From Synechococcus sp. MVIR-18-1 (GTDB lineage: Bacteria; Cyanobacteriota; Cyanobacteriia; PCC-6307; Cyanobiaceae), in contig NZ_CP047942.1 in the NCBI RefSeq assembly GCF_014279835.1, positions 868,001 through 932,000 on the forward strand: a DNA stretch of 64,000 nt, written 5' to 3'. Below the pieces are notes generated by a model. The model was not told where the DNA came from. It was given only the letters and a program-made list of their open reading frames with translations, and did not search any database. Shown piece after piece: positions 41,043 through 50,443 of the stretch (position 1 is its first letter; each line of letters opens with the position of its first letter). A program made the translations under genes and the position numbers.

Positions 41043-42212
41043 TTATTGTTCAGGGCCCATCTGCTTGAAGACTTGTTTACGGTATTGAGCCCCTTCTGAT
41101 CCAGAATGTTTTCCCCATAATCCCTCCCAGTAAAAGTAAATCACCCCGTATCCACGATCATTTGCTAGCCGAACCTTCTCTTTTAAAATATTCATCGAGG
41201 TGGTTCGTTTGCCAAAGCCAGCTAAAACTCCAATCGAGATGGGGATGCCCCATTCGCGGGCTTTGCGTAGGGCAGGCTGGTCGAGATCTTTGGCATATCC
41301 CCTGAGGGAATAGGCATAGTTTTGAACAACAAGATCATCAATCAGCTGTCCTACCGCCCAGAGCTCCCAATCTTGAAGCCAATTGTTGTAGGCAAACCGA
41401 AATGGCCCTGGTGACAAACTAATTCGTACTGGAAGCGATTCTTGTTCCAAGCGAATGCGAAGTTCGCGAAGAAGACCAGTGAGCTGGCGGCGACGCCAGG
41501 TCATCCAATAACGATTGGTGTAGTCGCGGGGTGGAGCAATGCCGAATTCAGCTTCATAAAGCCCAGATGTGTAAGGGTCGTAGCCCAATTCCACAGGCCA
41601 AGCGAAGTGGTCATCGAGTTGCAGGCCGTCCATCCGGCAGCGTTTCATGACCTCAACCACGAGACCAATGAATCGCTCTCGCACTTGTGGGTGTGCAGGA
41701 TTGAGCCACACCATCTCCTTGCCGTGCATTTTCATTACCGGGTCACCATTAGCCCGTGACAACACCCAGTCCGGATTGTTTTGAACCACCTCTGCCGAGG
41801 CGGGCTCCATTAATCCGTACTCAAACCAGGGAACCACTTTCATCCCGCGTTTGTGAGCTTCTTTGCTCAGGGTGCAAATGGGGTCAACCGTGACACCAGC
41901 GCTCTTTAGGGCGGGCTCAATCGGTGCAAATTCACTGGTGTGAAAGGTCGTTCCACGACTCCAAACATTGGGATAAAGCACGGAGAATCCTGCTTGCTCA
42001 AGCTCATCGACGGCTTGCTTGATGTTCTGCTGGTCGTAGTACAGCGGGCTAGGACTGTTGGTGAGCCAGACCCCCAACGCCTGTTTTCGCTCAACACTCG
42101 GTAAACGACTTTTACTCAGCAGCACGTTTGTGCCCTGGCCAAACGTGGCTGGCGGGGCCATGAACAGGCTGAAAGGCAGGCAGAGGGCCAAAAAAAAGTG
42201 ACGCAACAGCAC
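41043..42212 (-). CDS. GHL10-type (DUF187) secreted glycoside hydrolase-like protein
   Basis: The 389-residue protein has a signal peptide (about 1-26, LLRHFFLALCLPFSLF). The GHL10 TIM barrel includes ALGVWLTNSP, VLYPNVWSRGTTFH, VVPWFEYGL and MDGLQLDDHFAWP. These proteins resemble DigH, which cleaves denuded peptidoglycan glycan strands at division; an envelope-glycan role is inferred. It is convergent with pepN. Confidence 0.85.
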   Translation of the reverse strand: MLLRHFFLALCLPFSLFMAPPATFGQGTNVLLSKSRLPSVERKQALGVWLTNSPSPLYYDQQNIKQAVDELEQAGFSVLYPNVWSRGTTFHTSEFAPIEPALKSAGVTVDPICTLSKEAHKRGMKVVPWFEYGLMEPASAEVVQNNPDWVLSRANGDPVMKMHGKEMVWLNPAHPQVRERFIGLVVEVMKRCRMDGLQLDDHFAWPVELGYDPYTSGLYEAEFGIAPPRDYTNRYWMTWRRRQLTGLLRELRIRLEQESLPVRISLSPGPFRFAYNNWLQDWELWAVGQLIDDLVVQNYAYSLRGYAKDLDQPALRKAREWGIPISIGVLAGFGKRTTSMNILKEKVRLANDRGYGVIYFYWEGLWGKHSGSEGAQYRKQVFKQMGPEQ

Positions 42213-42676
42213 AGATCAAGCTTGGGTTGAGTTAGCGGAACATCGGGGCATAAGCCAGTCACAGCCAACGTTTAATGCAGTGATTGCCCGAGTTAAACAG
42301 TGCTGTTGTGCAATGCTCATGCCTCCATTCTGACCCAGATCAACAGCGTCACTGTTGGAGCCACAGATGGGCAAAGAAATAGAAGCGCGAGCACGCACGT
42401 GTGTCTTACGCGCCCACGCCTGCCCGCCCCTGCGTTACAGGTTGACCCGCTCATCCCTGACCTGATCACGGTTGTTGTTCTTCGATTAGAGCAACCATCC
42501 AGTCAGCGCCAGGGATTTCAGCCCCTAAGGCCCTACCCACCCCACCCTATTGATCGATCTGGGCTTGGGCGGCAGCATCATCATCATCACCCGGGCAGGT
42601 ATTTTTACTTACGCCACGGGGTATAAGGGGTTTTTGGGGCAGACGCTATTAGGTACAGGCTTCAGAAATTTGCAAC
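42213..42676. other. Intergenic region
   Basis: No supported gene. A 62-codon plus frame at 42550 is Gly/Ile-rich and lacks a ribosome-binding site. The segment marks the change from GC-rich core to accessory DNA. Confidence 0.35.
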
Positions 42677-42862
42677 CTATTTGCCCTGGCAATCTTCTTC
42701 GTCGTAGAGAAAGTTCAGGCTCGTCACAGGGCTGCTGAGATCACCTGTGAGCTCTGAATCAGGCTTCAAGGCCACTCCGCTATTCGACAACCATTTGACC
42801 GCCTCTGCAAGGAGCCTGGGATTCACTTCACCCACGATGTTGCCTGCCGATCTGAAACTCAT
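42677..42862 (-). CDS. 61-residue hypothetical protein with repeated 5' end
   Basis: The frame reads MSFRSAGNIVGEVN, then a helix LLAEAVKWLSNSGVAL and an acidic end. GAAAGG abuts the ATG, closer than usual for a ribosome-binding site. About 55 bases around its start resemble the region around the 5' end of the decayed DUF3104 gene at 53.9 kb. Function unknown; it may be a chimera or remnant. Confidence 0.4.
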   Translation of the reverse strand: MSFRSAGNIVGEVNPRLLAEAVKWLSNSGVALKPDSELTGDLSSPVTSLNFLYDEEDCQGK

Positions 42863-43064
42863 CCTTTCGAGTGAGTGGGTCTCAATCCGTTTTGGGGATG
42901 TGGATGACAGGCATTCTTGATAGTTGCTCGTAATAAAGCTTGTTCAAGAAGGAGATCTCCTGCCCTTAAGAGAACTAACTAAGTCTTTCTCTACTTGAAA
43001 TTCATAAAAATGACCCCCCTGCTGAACAAAGAGGCCATTTCCGTCAATAATAAGTGAATGCTGT

Positions 43065-44099
43065 TTAATTTACCTTAACTGTATCCATTGAGTCTAAGGC
43101 TTTAGAGACACTCTTGAAATCAAAACCCATGCTCCTCAAAGCATGCCAGAAGTGGCCCTGTAGGAAGAAAAAAGCCAAGTAAAAGTGTGTATTAGCAAGC
43201 CATGCTCTTGCGGTATGCCCATTGTTTAATACAGATACTGTATCACTAAAATAGGGGGAGAATGCAAAATTGAGCTTTAAAGCCTCGCCATAGAATTCAA
43301 CTGGATAAATCGTTGTATTCTGTGCACACCATATACTTGTCACGAAGCCCATTAGCGCGATTCCTGCAAGTGAATAGGAAAGAATTGCTTCTCCAGAGTA
43401 GATGAGTATTTTCTTGAAGGGACCAAATGGACTTGTGACAATGTGCCAAACCCCACCAATGGTTAATATAAAAGCTAATACTGCATGGCCCCCTATTACG
43501 TCTTCCAAACTGCTAATGGACAGGAAATTAGTCTGATAGCCCCACACCATCCCTAGGTCAATGTTGGGTTCAACCTTGCGAACTGCGCCAATGGCAGTGT
43601 CGTAAATTCCGTGGTGCTGTGCCCATTCAACAAAAGCAATTGCACCCAGGCCTAAAAAGATGAGATGGTGCCCAAGAATAAAAGTAAGTTTCTTGGGATT
43701 ATCCCATTCAAAATGGAATTTTTCCGCTCGTCCTTCTGCCTTGGATAAATCCTTGGGAGCTCTGAGGGTGTGCCAAATACCAGCAGCTCCTAATACCGCA
43801 GAAGAGACCAAGTGAAATGCAGCTATAGCAATGTAAGGCTCTGTATTGGTGATAGTTGCATCTGCACCAAGGCCTAAGCCTAATGAAGCCAAATGAGGAA
43901 GAAGGATTAATCCTTGCTCCCCCATGGGCAGCAACGAGTCATAACGAGCCAACTCAAAGAGTGTGAATGCTCCAGCCCAAAACATGATGAGGCCTGCATG
44001 TGCTGCATGAGCAGCAATGAAAGAACCAGACCGACTCGCGACCCCTGAATTACCTGCCCACCAGTCATAACTGACTGATGGCTTCCCATAGGATTGCAT
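43065..44099 (-). CDS. Pcb/IsiA (CP43') chlorophyll-binding antenna protein
   Basis: The 344-residue six-helix protein belongs to the CP43-like antenna family. It begins MQSYGKPSVSYDWWAGNSG and continues with SFIAAHAAHAGLIMFWAGAFTLFEL and ILGHHLIFLGLGAIAFVEWA, with His residues that bind chlorophyll, and it lacks the large lumenal loop of CP43. IsiA forms rings around photosystem I under iron stress; Pcb proteins serve as constitutive antennae. Length suits either. No isiB flavodoxin follows. Its codons are AT-rich. It is divergent from the 44379 gene. Confidence 0.92.
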   Translation of the reverse strand: MQSYGKPSVSYDWWAGNSGVASRSGSFIAAHAAHAGLIMFWAGAFTLFELARYDSLLPMGEQGLILLPHLASLGLGLGADATITNTEPYIAIAAFHLVSSAVLGAAGIWHTLRAPKDLSKAEGRAEKFHFEWDNPKKLTFILGHHLIFLGLGAIAFVEWAQHHGIYDTAIGAVRKVEPNIDLGMVWGYQTNFLSISSLEDVIGGHAVLAFILTIGGVWHIVTSPFGPFKKILIYSGEAILSYSLAGIALMGFVTSIWCAQNTTIYPVEFYGEALKLNFAFSPYFSDTVSVLNNGHTARAWLANTHFYLAFFFLQGHFWHALRSMGFDFKSVSKALDSMDTVKVN

Positions 44100-44378
44100 T
44101 TGTTGATTTACTTAGGCATTGTCAGATTAAACAGCTTAGTGACGCCATTGGTCTGTTCTTTAACATTTTTTTGACTGAACAATTGGGCTGTAAATAAGGC
44201 ATACAAGGATGCTTAAAAGACACAAGCTAATGGCTAATATCTTCCCACAACTCGTCTCTATGATTCCAACTCTCAGTATAAAATGCGCTCATATTCTCTT
44301 CAAAAGCTTCTTTCCGAGGCATCAAATGTTTTCTTCGTAGAGCTCGCTTCGCGTACTATTTGAAATTACTTCTTTCTA
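44100..44378. promoter_or_regulatory. Divergent promoter region of antenna gene
   Basis: This 279-bp AT-rich stretch separates two divergent genes, so it must hold both promoters. No operator sequence is clear by eye. Confidence 0.4.
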
Positions 44379-44786
44379 ATGGCGTTATCAGAATTTGAAA
44401 TCATTGTTGGTGGTTTGACCTCTATACCGGTACTTGCAAGTGTTTTCTTTGTAGTTGAAAAAATATATGGCTCTAAGAATTATCAAAGGAAGCCAGTGAA
44501 AGCTTCGCCCGCTCCCAAGTCAACGGCTCCTAAGCCTCCTGCCTCCAAGGCTTCTACCTCCAAGGCTGCTGCCTCAAAGACAGCTGCTCCAGAGCAACAA
44601 GATGGATCCAGCGTTAAGCCTCCCTCGACGAAGACTCCATCAACGAAGCTAAAGACATCTATTCCGACCAAGAAAAGTGCCGCTTCAACTCCTGCATCGG
44701 TACCTGACCAGGTTGAGTCCATTCAGACAAAAGTTTCTACGCCAGCTGAGAAAAACCCTGAGAGCTCCAAAGATACTTCCTCATAA
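44379..44786 (+). CDS. Membrane-tethered Lys/Ala/Ser/Pro-rich disordered protein
   Basis: The 135-residue protein has one N-terminal helix (about 8-27, IVGGLTSIPVLASVFFVVE). From residue 40 on, it is a low-complexity tail of Lys-Ala-Ser-Pro-Thr repeats (SKASTSKAAASKTAAP), histone H1-like in composition. It sits opposite the Pcb/IsiA gene. A cytoplasmic basic tail tethered to the membrane could bind nucleic acid or phycobilisomes; this is speculation. Confidence 0.65.
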   Translation: MALSEFEIIVGGLTSIPVLASVFFVVEKIYGSKNYQRKPVKASPAPKSTAPKPPASKASTSKAAASKTAAPEQQDGSSVKPPSTKTPSTKLKTSIPTKKSAASTPASVPDQVESIQTKVSTPAEKNPESSKDTSS

Positions 44787-44953
44787 AAGATGGACTTAGA
44801 TATACTTAAAGGTCTACTTATGAGAAAATATTAAAGCTATTTTTCGCCTTATCAGCTTAAGTAAAATTAAATTTTAACCTGGTATTTGTCGATATTTGAG
44901 TTATCTTCCATTCATGTGATCATTGCCTCACCTGTTTGTTCTTGAGGCTTTGA

Positions 44954-45175
44954 TTAAATAAAATATGTCCAAAATCTCTTTCTTACAGCAAATCGAATCC
45001 AGAGTCCAATGCTGACTAGCATTAATGCTAAAAACGTCATGCCCATGACCCACAGACTTGTCTTTTCAGTGCCCAGAAAATCAATACAGTGATAGTAGCC
45101 ACCACATAAAAATAATATGAATCCTATCGTTCTGAAGTTTTCGAGTCCGTAAGGAGGGCTTGTTGATTTCTGCAT
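44954..45175 (-). CDS. Two-helix small membrane protein
   Basis: The 73-residue protein has two hydrophobic helices (about 16-32 and 41-60) and a basic C-terminus. It begins 3 bp after the stop of the gene at 45179-45406, so the two are almost certainly one operon. Confidence 0.65.
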   Translation of the reverse strand: MQKSTSPPYGLENFRTIGFILFLCGGYYHCIDFLGTEKTSLWVMGMTFLALMLVSIGLWIRFAVRKRFWTYFI

Positions 45176-45178
45176 GAT

Positions 45179-45406
45179 TCAATTGACGTATTTGTTGACG
45201 AATGTAAACCAAAGAATCATTGTTGCTACTGCTGATGGAATAATTGCCAGCAAAGCACTTTCTGCCTCACTTCCGTCGACGATTAATGGCATGACGACAA
45301 GAGCAAAGAACAATACGAATATTGCATTGAGGATTGATCTAGATCGAAAATGTGATGCCATGAAGCCTGCTGTTTTTAGTTTGAATGCAGTTGCAAGACC
45401 TTCCAT
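45179..45406 (-). CDS. Two-helix small membrane protein
   Basis: The 75-residue protein has two hydrophobic helices (about 25-42 and 50-68) after a basic N-terminus. It is the first gene of a two-gene unit with 44954-45175. Not recognised. Confidence 0.65.
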   Translation of the reverse strand: MEGLATAFKLKTAGFMASHFRSRSILNAIFVLFFALVVMPLIVDGSEAESALLAIIPSAVATMILWFTFVNKYVN

Positions 45407-45885
45407 TCATCTATCTGCTAACTCTTGAACTGTAGTGTTCCTACGTTGACAAGCCTGCATCCTTATACATGACAGAGAATCATCTGATCGCTCTTGAGCC
45501 TTTTTTTGCTGTATTTGGATAGATGGTAAAGCCCAATGCTTTGGTTGATCTCCTCTTGTTTTTAATCTGCCTGACAGCATTTCAATTTAGTTGCCTATTG
45601 GCCACTTCTTATAACCTTTTCTAGCATCTATATTTTATCAAGCCTTAGGCAGGCAAATCCTAAATTGCTATCGGTGCGAAATGATTAGTTTTGTCTACCT
45701 GTTTTATGGCTATTAACTTGGTAGGCATACTCCTCCCACGCCAAATGACTTGATTGTCCAAGCATTGACCATCGGCATTGGTAATACTTAATTTCTAAAT
45801 TGCATTAGCGGCATGTTGCTGAAGAGGGCGCTGCCCTTGTAACTTCGATGGGTTATTCTGACGAGTTAGCGAATTGCTTTCAACA
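45407..45885. other. AT-rich intergenic region
   Basis: No gene is supported; short frames are broken by stops. Confidence 0.4.
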
Positions 45886-45886
45886 A

Positions 45887-45925
45887 AAAAGCCTGCACAG
45901 ATTTAACTCCTTGCAGGCACTTTTT
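45887..45925. terminator. Terminator of hli operon, usable both ways
   Basis: The stem GCCTGCA/TGCAGGC has a 14-base loop, with A-run before and T-run after on both strands. On the minus strand it lies 30 bases after the last gene of the hli pair. Confidence 0.85.
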
Positions 45926-45955
45926 CGATCACTAATAGTTTGCTTGGTTTGACTT

Positions 45956-46117
45956 CTAGAAAAGATTGGCCGTACTCACTAGTGAAGTCCATAGATGGCG
46001 TATGGCTATGTTGCCTCCAATGCCAAGTACTGCAATGAATGCTGCGAAATAAAAGAGCTGGAAATGCCCAGTTCTGTTATTGGGCATCCAGACGTCGGTT
46101 TCTAGAGCAGGTTTCAC
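45956..46117 (-). CDS. 53-residue membrane protein coupled to hli
   Basis: The start GTG overlaps the hli stop (GTGA). The frame reads MKPALETDVWMPNNRTG, then a helix FYFAAFIAVLGIGGNIAI. The strict overlap suggests co-translation and perhaps a complex with the Hli protein. No family is recognised; ATG at 46086 is an alternative start. Confidence 0.7.
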   Translation of the reverse strand: MKPALETDVWMPNNRTGHFQLFYFAAFIAVLGIGGNIAIRHLWTSLVSTANLF

Positions 46118-46251
46118 CCTAGACCTACCTGGGAAAGAATCCCCTGTCCTGTTAGGAGCTCTGTACCTAGACCAATGACGAAACCCAGCATCGCGAGGCG
46201 CCCATTCCATTGTTCTGCAAAGAATGAGAAGCCAAATTTTGAATCACTCAT
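46114..46251 (-). CDS. hli: High-light-inducible protein (single-helix chlorophyll-binding)
   Basis: The 45-residue protein contains the Hlip core FAEQWNGRLAMLGFVIG, with the Glu and Asn/Arg that ligate chlorophyll, and a C-terminal TELLTGQGILSQ. Hlips protect photosystem assembly and bind free chlorophyll. It is in one unit with the downstream 53-residue gene. A second hli copy is at 52.2 kb. Confidence 0.93.
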   Translation of the reverse strand: MSDSKFGFSFFAEQWNGRLAMLGFVIGLGTELLTGQGILSQVGLG

Positions 46252-46876
46252 CTGAGTTAAGAAATCTGAAGAAACTGTAACAGATTATTGCGCTTTCCGG
46301 CCTGTCTGTTCTTTTTCACCTTTCTTGTTGCTTCTCGCTAAGGGGCTGCTTCAAGTGATTTCCAGGAACCAGTGCGCTTGCCGCGCAAGCAATCAGTGCC
46401 CTTCCAAGCTTGCGTCCACACATATTTTGTCTGGCGGAGCGTCAAAGAGGTATTTGTTTAGGCGTGTCTTAATCGATTTTCTATGACGGGACCACTTTCT
46501 CTGCAAAATTTTTCATGCGTTTTGTTCATTGCAAGGGAATGATATTTATTTGTCGGTAATGACCAATTATGAATTCATCTGCAAAGCACTCAATCTTGCT
46601 AGACATAGGTGAATCTCCTTCAAAGCGGGTTTTCAATTGTGCTTATGGAATTGATCCAGAAATAGTTCTACTCTCTACAAATTTCTATTATTGTATGCAG
46701 CCATCTTTAATTGCTTTTGCATTCTTTTTTTAAGACACTATCGCTGTTGCCATGTTGACACCTTAAGAGTCATGCGAGAGTGAAGCCCCAGTCGTCACTA
46801 CTGCAGGGCGCTCCAGGAGATGGACGGTGTTTTAAAAACCTAACGTTTAGGCCTCTAATTCGCTTTACAATTCAAG
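46252..46876. other. Upstream region of hli copy 1, partly duplicated
   Basis: It contains no supported gene. A stretch at about 46330-46410 (GCTTGCCGCGCAAGCAATCA) resembles 52430-52500 upstream of hli copy 2, so the duplication reaches into the hli promoter regions. Confidence 0.55.
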
Positions 46877-47110
46877 GTACTGTCCCTCAACCTCGCGCGG
46901 GCTTCTAAATCGCGAAAGGTTGATGGTTGTGGGACTGTTGACCCCGTCCAAAGAGTCACCTATCTATTTTTCTCCAATAGCAGACTTCATTAGTGTGAAA
47001 AGTTCTCAATAGCTGTGACTTATGAGCGTGATGCCTGCACAAAAGCGAGGCATTCTCTCTTGCTCCCTTGACCTCTAGCACTGGGACTCTCTGAGAAAGG
47101 GAAGGTTCGG
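46877..47110. repeat. Long direct repeat with hairpin, copy 1
   Basis: About 160 bases here match 52817-52975 closely, and weaker likeness continues to about 47110. The best part forms a hairpin at about 46879-46934: GTCCC with GGGAC, TCAACCT with AGGTTGA and CGCG with CGCG, around the loop GGCTTCTAAAT. Just after it, GTTGACCCCGTCC could pair with the GGGAC arm in an alternative fold. It is not coding in any frame. A structured RNA or a regulatory element is likely. Confidence 0.75.
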
Positions 47111-47296
47111 ACCGTAAATTTGAAAGGTGGATGTCTTCTCCTTCTTCTGGGGCTATAAAGAGTCACTTTTCCCTAAGGTGTTGACTGGAGCAATCAATAC
47201 TTGACACGGAGTTGTGATTGCGGTTACGCGCCTATCTGTTTTTTGTCATAAATTGAATCTAAGACTCAAGGATAATGAATCAGTTTTGATTCTCAG

Positions 47297-47572
47297 ATGA
47301 AACCAATTAAAAGGCGTAATCAGCCTCAAGGTCATGCAAGTAATTCAATTAGCATTTTTGATAAAATATCTAGCAATCCAAGCTTTTGTCGCGATGAGTG
47401 GAAACCATCAAAAGACGAGCTTGAAGGGGAAATAAATGATGCTATTGAGTCAATAAGGTTTGCTGTTTTGAGCCTACAGCTAAAGATAAAAGCTACTGAC
47501 CAGTATGTACTCGGATTGCTAGATGTCGTGGCCGATGACTACAGAGCTCAACGGCCATCAGGGAAAAACTGA
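47297..47572 (+). CDS. 91-residue helical hypothetical protein
   Basis: The protein has a basic N-terminus (MKPIKRRNQPQG) and a helical second half (DELEGEINDAIESIRFAVLS). No family recognised. The ribosome-binding site is weak. Confidence 0.55.
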   Translation: MKPIKRRNQPQGHASNSISIFDKISSNPSFCRDEWKPSKDELEGEINDAIESIRFAVLSLQLKIKATDQYVLGLLDVVADDYRAQRPSGKN

Positions 47573-47885
47573 AGTAATGATTCTTCCATAAAGCCAGCTC
47601 TGTTTAGGTGCAACTTAATAGTAACCACCAGTCGGAATTCTTGTGGATTGTGGAGAGAGCAATCCTGCTCACTCCTTTTACTCCCTTGAAGCATATAAAT
47701 AGTTTTAGTATTTGCTATTGCTATGTGATTAGCGTATTGGAATTCTTCGCTGACCCCAGGTCACTTTTGCATTACTGGCCGAGCTTATTAATGCGGCGGT
47801 TTTGTATCAACGATGACATCTATTCGTAATTTGCAAGATGATTGATCAATTGGCATGGCTTTGAATATTTGAAACACTTTTTCCT
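47573..47885. other. Intergenic region
   Basis: No supported gene; a 73-codon plus frame at 47608 lacks coding character. Confidence 0.35.
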
Positions 47886-48650
47886 ATGATCAAAAAACTT
47901 TCCTTGGCCTTAGTTCTCATGATGCTAGGAGCATGTTCGTCGGAGTCGGATACTAAGGAATCCACAAATGATACCGCATCCCAAGAACAACTGTCCGCAG
48001 ACAGAAGTGGTGTAGAAGCCTATGAGCAAAACGACACCACCCTTTCCGGGGAGCAGAACAACAAAGAGTTTGTCAACAAACTCGACGACAAAGCTCTTGT
48101 CAGCGCTCTGAGGGATGGTGGTCATGTCATTTACCTTCGACATACTAAAACTGTTAAAGATTGGGGTGACCAGGTCAGCCCTTCACTTGATCTCTCCGAC
48201 TGCAATACCCAGCGTCGCCTGAGTACTGAAGGTAAAGCTGATGCCAAAGTGATCGGCGAAGGTATTAAGGCGGCAGGTATTCCCGTTGGAGATGTCATTT
48301 CAAGCGATTACTGCCGTGCATACAACACAGCTGATCTAGCTTTCGGCACCTACACCAAGAACTCAAAACTGAACTTCCTGCCCTGTGTTGAGTGCACTCC
48401 GGAGGGCTACAAAGAATACGCGACGCGCGTTTCTCCTTTGATGTCCGCGAAGCCTGAGTCTGGAAAAAACACGTTCTTAGTTGGACATGATGATCCTTTC
48501 CAGGGAGTGACAATGCCTGTCGTTCCAGCTGAGGGTATTTATCCCGAACCGATGGGTGTTGCCTATATTGCAAAACCCCTTGGTGATGGCAAGTTCGATC
48601 TGGTCGCCAAGATTAAGCCTAATCAGTGGCAATCGTTGGCTCAACTCTGA
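47886..48650 (+). CDS. Lipoprotein with histidine phosphatase-like domain
   Basis: The 254-residue protein has a lipoprotein signal with lipobox LGAC (Cys17). A Ser/Asp/Gln-rich linker follows, then a histidine phosphatase-like domain from residue 65. The catalytic segment reads VIYLRHTKT (Arg85-His86), with Thr in place of the usual Gly. SSDYCRAYNTADLAFG and FLVGHDDPFQG supply the remaining conserved parts. A periplasmic phosphatase is likely; the substrate is unknown. Confidence 0.82.
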   Translation: MIKKLSLALVLMMLGACSSESDTKESTNDTASQEQLSADRSGVEAYEQNDTTLSGEQNNKEFVNKLDDKALVSALRDGGHVIYLRHTKTVKDWGDQVSPSLDLSDCNTQRRLSTEGKADAKVIGEGIKAAGIPVGDVISSDYCRAYNTADLAFGTYTKNSKLNFLPCVECTPEGYKEYATRVSPLMSAKPESGKNTFLVGHDDPFQGVTMPVVPAEGIYPEPMGVAYIAKPLGDGKFDLVAKIKPNQWQSLAQL

Positions 48651-48680
48651 TCTGTCCTCTACTGCAAGTCCTTTAGAGGT

Positions 48681-48711
48681 AGCTGGCTCATTGATTGAGC
48701 CAGCTTTTTTA
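48681..48711 (+). terminator. Rho-independent terminator
   Basis: AGCTGGCTCA and TGAGCCAGCT form a perfect 10-bp stem with a 5-base loop and a T-run, 30 bases after the lipoprotein stop. Confidence 0.92.
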
Positions 48712-48799
48712 ATTCGATGAGTATCTATATCATGATTCGTGTTTGTTATTTACTGGCTTGATGCTTTGATTTATTTGAATTTCTGTTTTTGAATTGCAT

Positions 48800-49021
48800 C
48801 TAGGTGAGATCATCGTGGTTCGTAGTAGTCTTTATAGGCTTCGCTTTTTTCATGAAATCCAAGGGTATACCTCCATAAATCGTTATTATTATGGGAATGA
48901 ATACCATCCCTACGATTAGAAGGCCAATAGGCTGCTGTTGTTCATATTCCCTTGTGGCCGCATAAATAGCCAAAGTACAAACAACAGCATAAAGTGACAT
49001 TGAAGTTATGAATTTTAGCAC
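48800..49021 (-). CDS. Two-helix small membrane protein
   Basis: The 73-residue protein (GTG start at 49021; ATG at 49000 is the alternative) has helices at about 5-22 and 30-50 and a polar Lys/Thr tail. Not recognised. Confidence 0.55.
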   Translation of the reverse strand: MLKFITSMSLYAVVCTLAIYAATREYEQQQPIGLLIVGMVFIPIIITIYGGIPLDFMKKAKPIKTTTNHDDLT

Positions 49022-49710
49022 TTTGATTTATTTGTATATTTTTTACTTTAGGAAACCGTGTCGTATTTAGTGGCATTTGTCGCTACGGCTGAGACTGTCT
49101 TTGATTACCTGGCATGGTGACTAAAGAAGATCAGGCTCCGTTCTTAGTATAGTTTGGCAATAAAAAATCGGTATTAATGGTTTTCGATTCCCAGGGGCAA
49201 GATTTTCTAGCCTGATTGAGTCTAGACAAGGATAAAACCGTTTTCTATCTCTTACAAAAATAATACGCTGTAAGTTTTCTGGTGTAGTTCGTTTATCTGG
49301 TGTCTTACATCGACTCGGTCTTGGATTCGATCATGTTTCTCTAAGCAAAAAAAAGCCGCCCTGTCCAGGAGCGACTTGGTGTATGCGCCACCGTGTTGAC
49401 CAAACGGTGCCTTCTTCTATTAAAACTAAATGAGAGCCAATTGTCCCAGCGATAAGAACAATTTAATTACTCACTTGTTATGAGGGGTTGTAACTTATGC
49501 AATTCTCTCAGTTGTTGGGGAATAGATGTGATCGTGCACAAATTAGACTTGAAAAGCCTTCAGTCACAGCCTTATTACTGATTCGACGATGCTTGTCTCC
49601 GTTGTCTCCTCTGAACTGTTGGGTTTGACACCTCTCCTGTATTTGTGAGTGGGGCGTTTGTATTTATACCAATGCCAGTACGTTATGCATATAATTCACT
49701 TGTTGTGAGC
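49022..49710. other. AT-rich gap with hairpins
   Basis: No gene is supported. On the minus strand GTCGCTCCTGGACAGGGCGGC followed by eight T lies at 49349-49376 and looks like a terminator. Next to it CACCGT/ACGGTG forms a second hairpin at about 49391-49412. The nearest upstream minus-strand gene is 330 bp away, so a small RNA may end here. Confidence 0.5.
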
Positions 49711-49941
49711 TTATTGCTCCTCCTCTTCTTCTTCCATTTTCATTATTAGCTCTTTATTCTCTTCTGAATAACATGTTTTTATGAAATCTCCAGGTGTAAA
49801 GCTGTCATAGCTTTCGGCCTCGAATTCTATTTCTCCACTTTTAATCTTTTCTAATACTTCATTTGGCTCTAAGCCTGCGGGCGCTTTTACCGTGATGTGA
49901 TAGATAGTGGGAAACTTTAGCGCCCAAGAGTAAATAGACAA
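49711..49941 (-). CDS. 76-residue acidic hypothetical protein
   Basis: Starts at a TTG (MSIYSWALKFPTIYHITV). A beta-strand segment is followed by an acidic part and a Glu-rich tail (MKMEEEEEEQ). No family recognised; start uncertain. Confidence 0.5.
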   Translation of the reverse strand: MSIYSWALKFPTIYHITVKAPAGLEPNEVLEKIKSGEIEFEAESYDSFTPGDFIKTCYSEENKELIMKMEEEEEEQ

Positions 49942-50443
49942 GTTTTAAATACAGAAGATATTTTTATTTTAACTTCCTCCGCTGTTCTATTGCTCTGTCA
50001 TCTGATTCATTTGCATGTAGTTCAATTGCTTCTTCCACCCTGCCATCAGTTCATGTGGTGGCTGGTTTGGGGTTTGGGCCAGCTGAAAGTAAGAAATGTA
50101 TTCTAGATAGAGGGTGGTAGTAAGCATTCTCTTGTTTGGTTGGTTTCGACTATTTTTGTTTAATATCCTCTGAATTTTCTTGATCCTAAGCTATGGCCTT
50201 GCATTGTTTATTTGTTTCTTTTATTCGTCAGACGGATTACTTCGCTTTTGGTTTTAATTCTTGCAAGCCAAGGTTCTTTTGGAGGTGAACAGTATTTGAA
50301 AAGGATTTATTGAAGTTTGTTTTCATTCCTCTCCGATTAGGATGATCCATATTTTTCTCTGGAAATGGGCTAAAGCTTCGATTTAAATACTTTTACTGGC
50401 TTTTTACCCCTTAAAAATTTTAGAATTTTCTTTTAACCAATTT
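49942..50443. other. AT-rich intergenic region
   Basis: No coding frame or clear RNA is seen. Confidence 0.4.

Noticed and set aside
42550-42738. 62-codon Gly/Ile-rich plus frame
   Set aside because: No ribosome-binding site and no coding signal.
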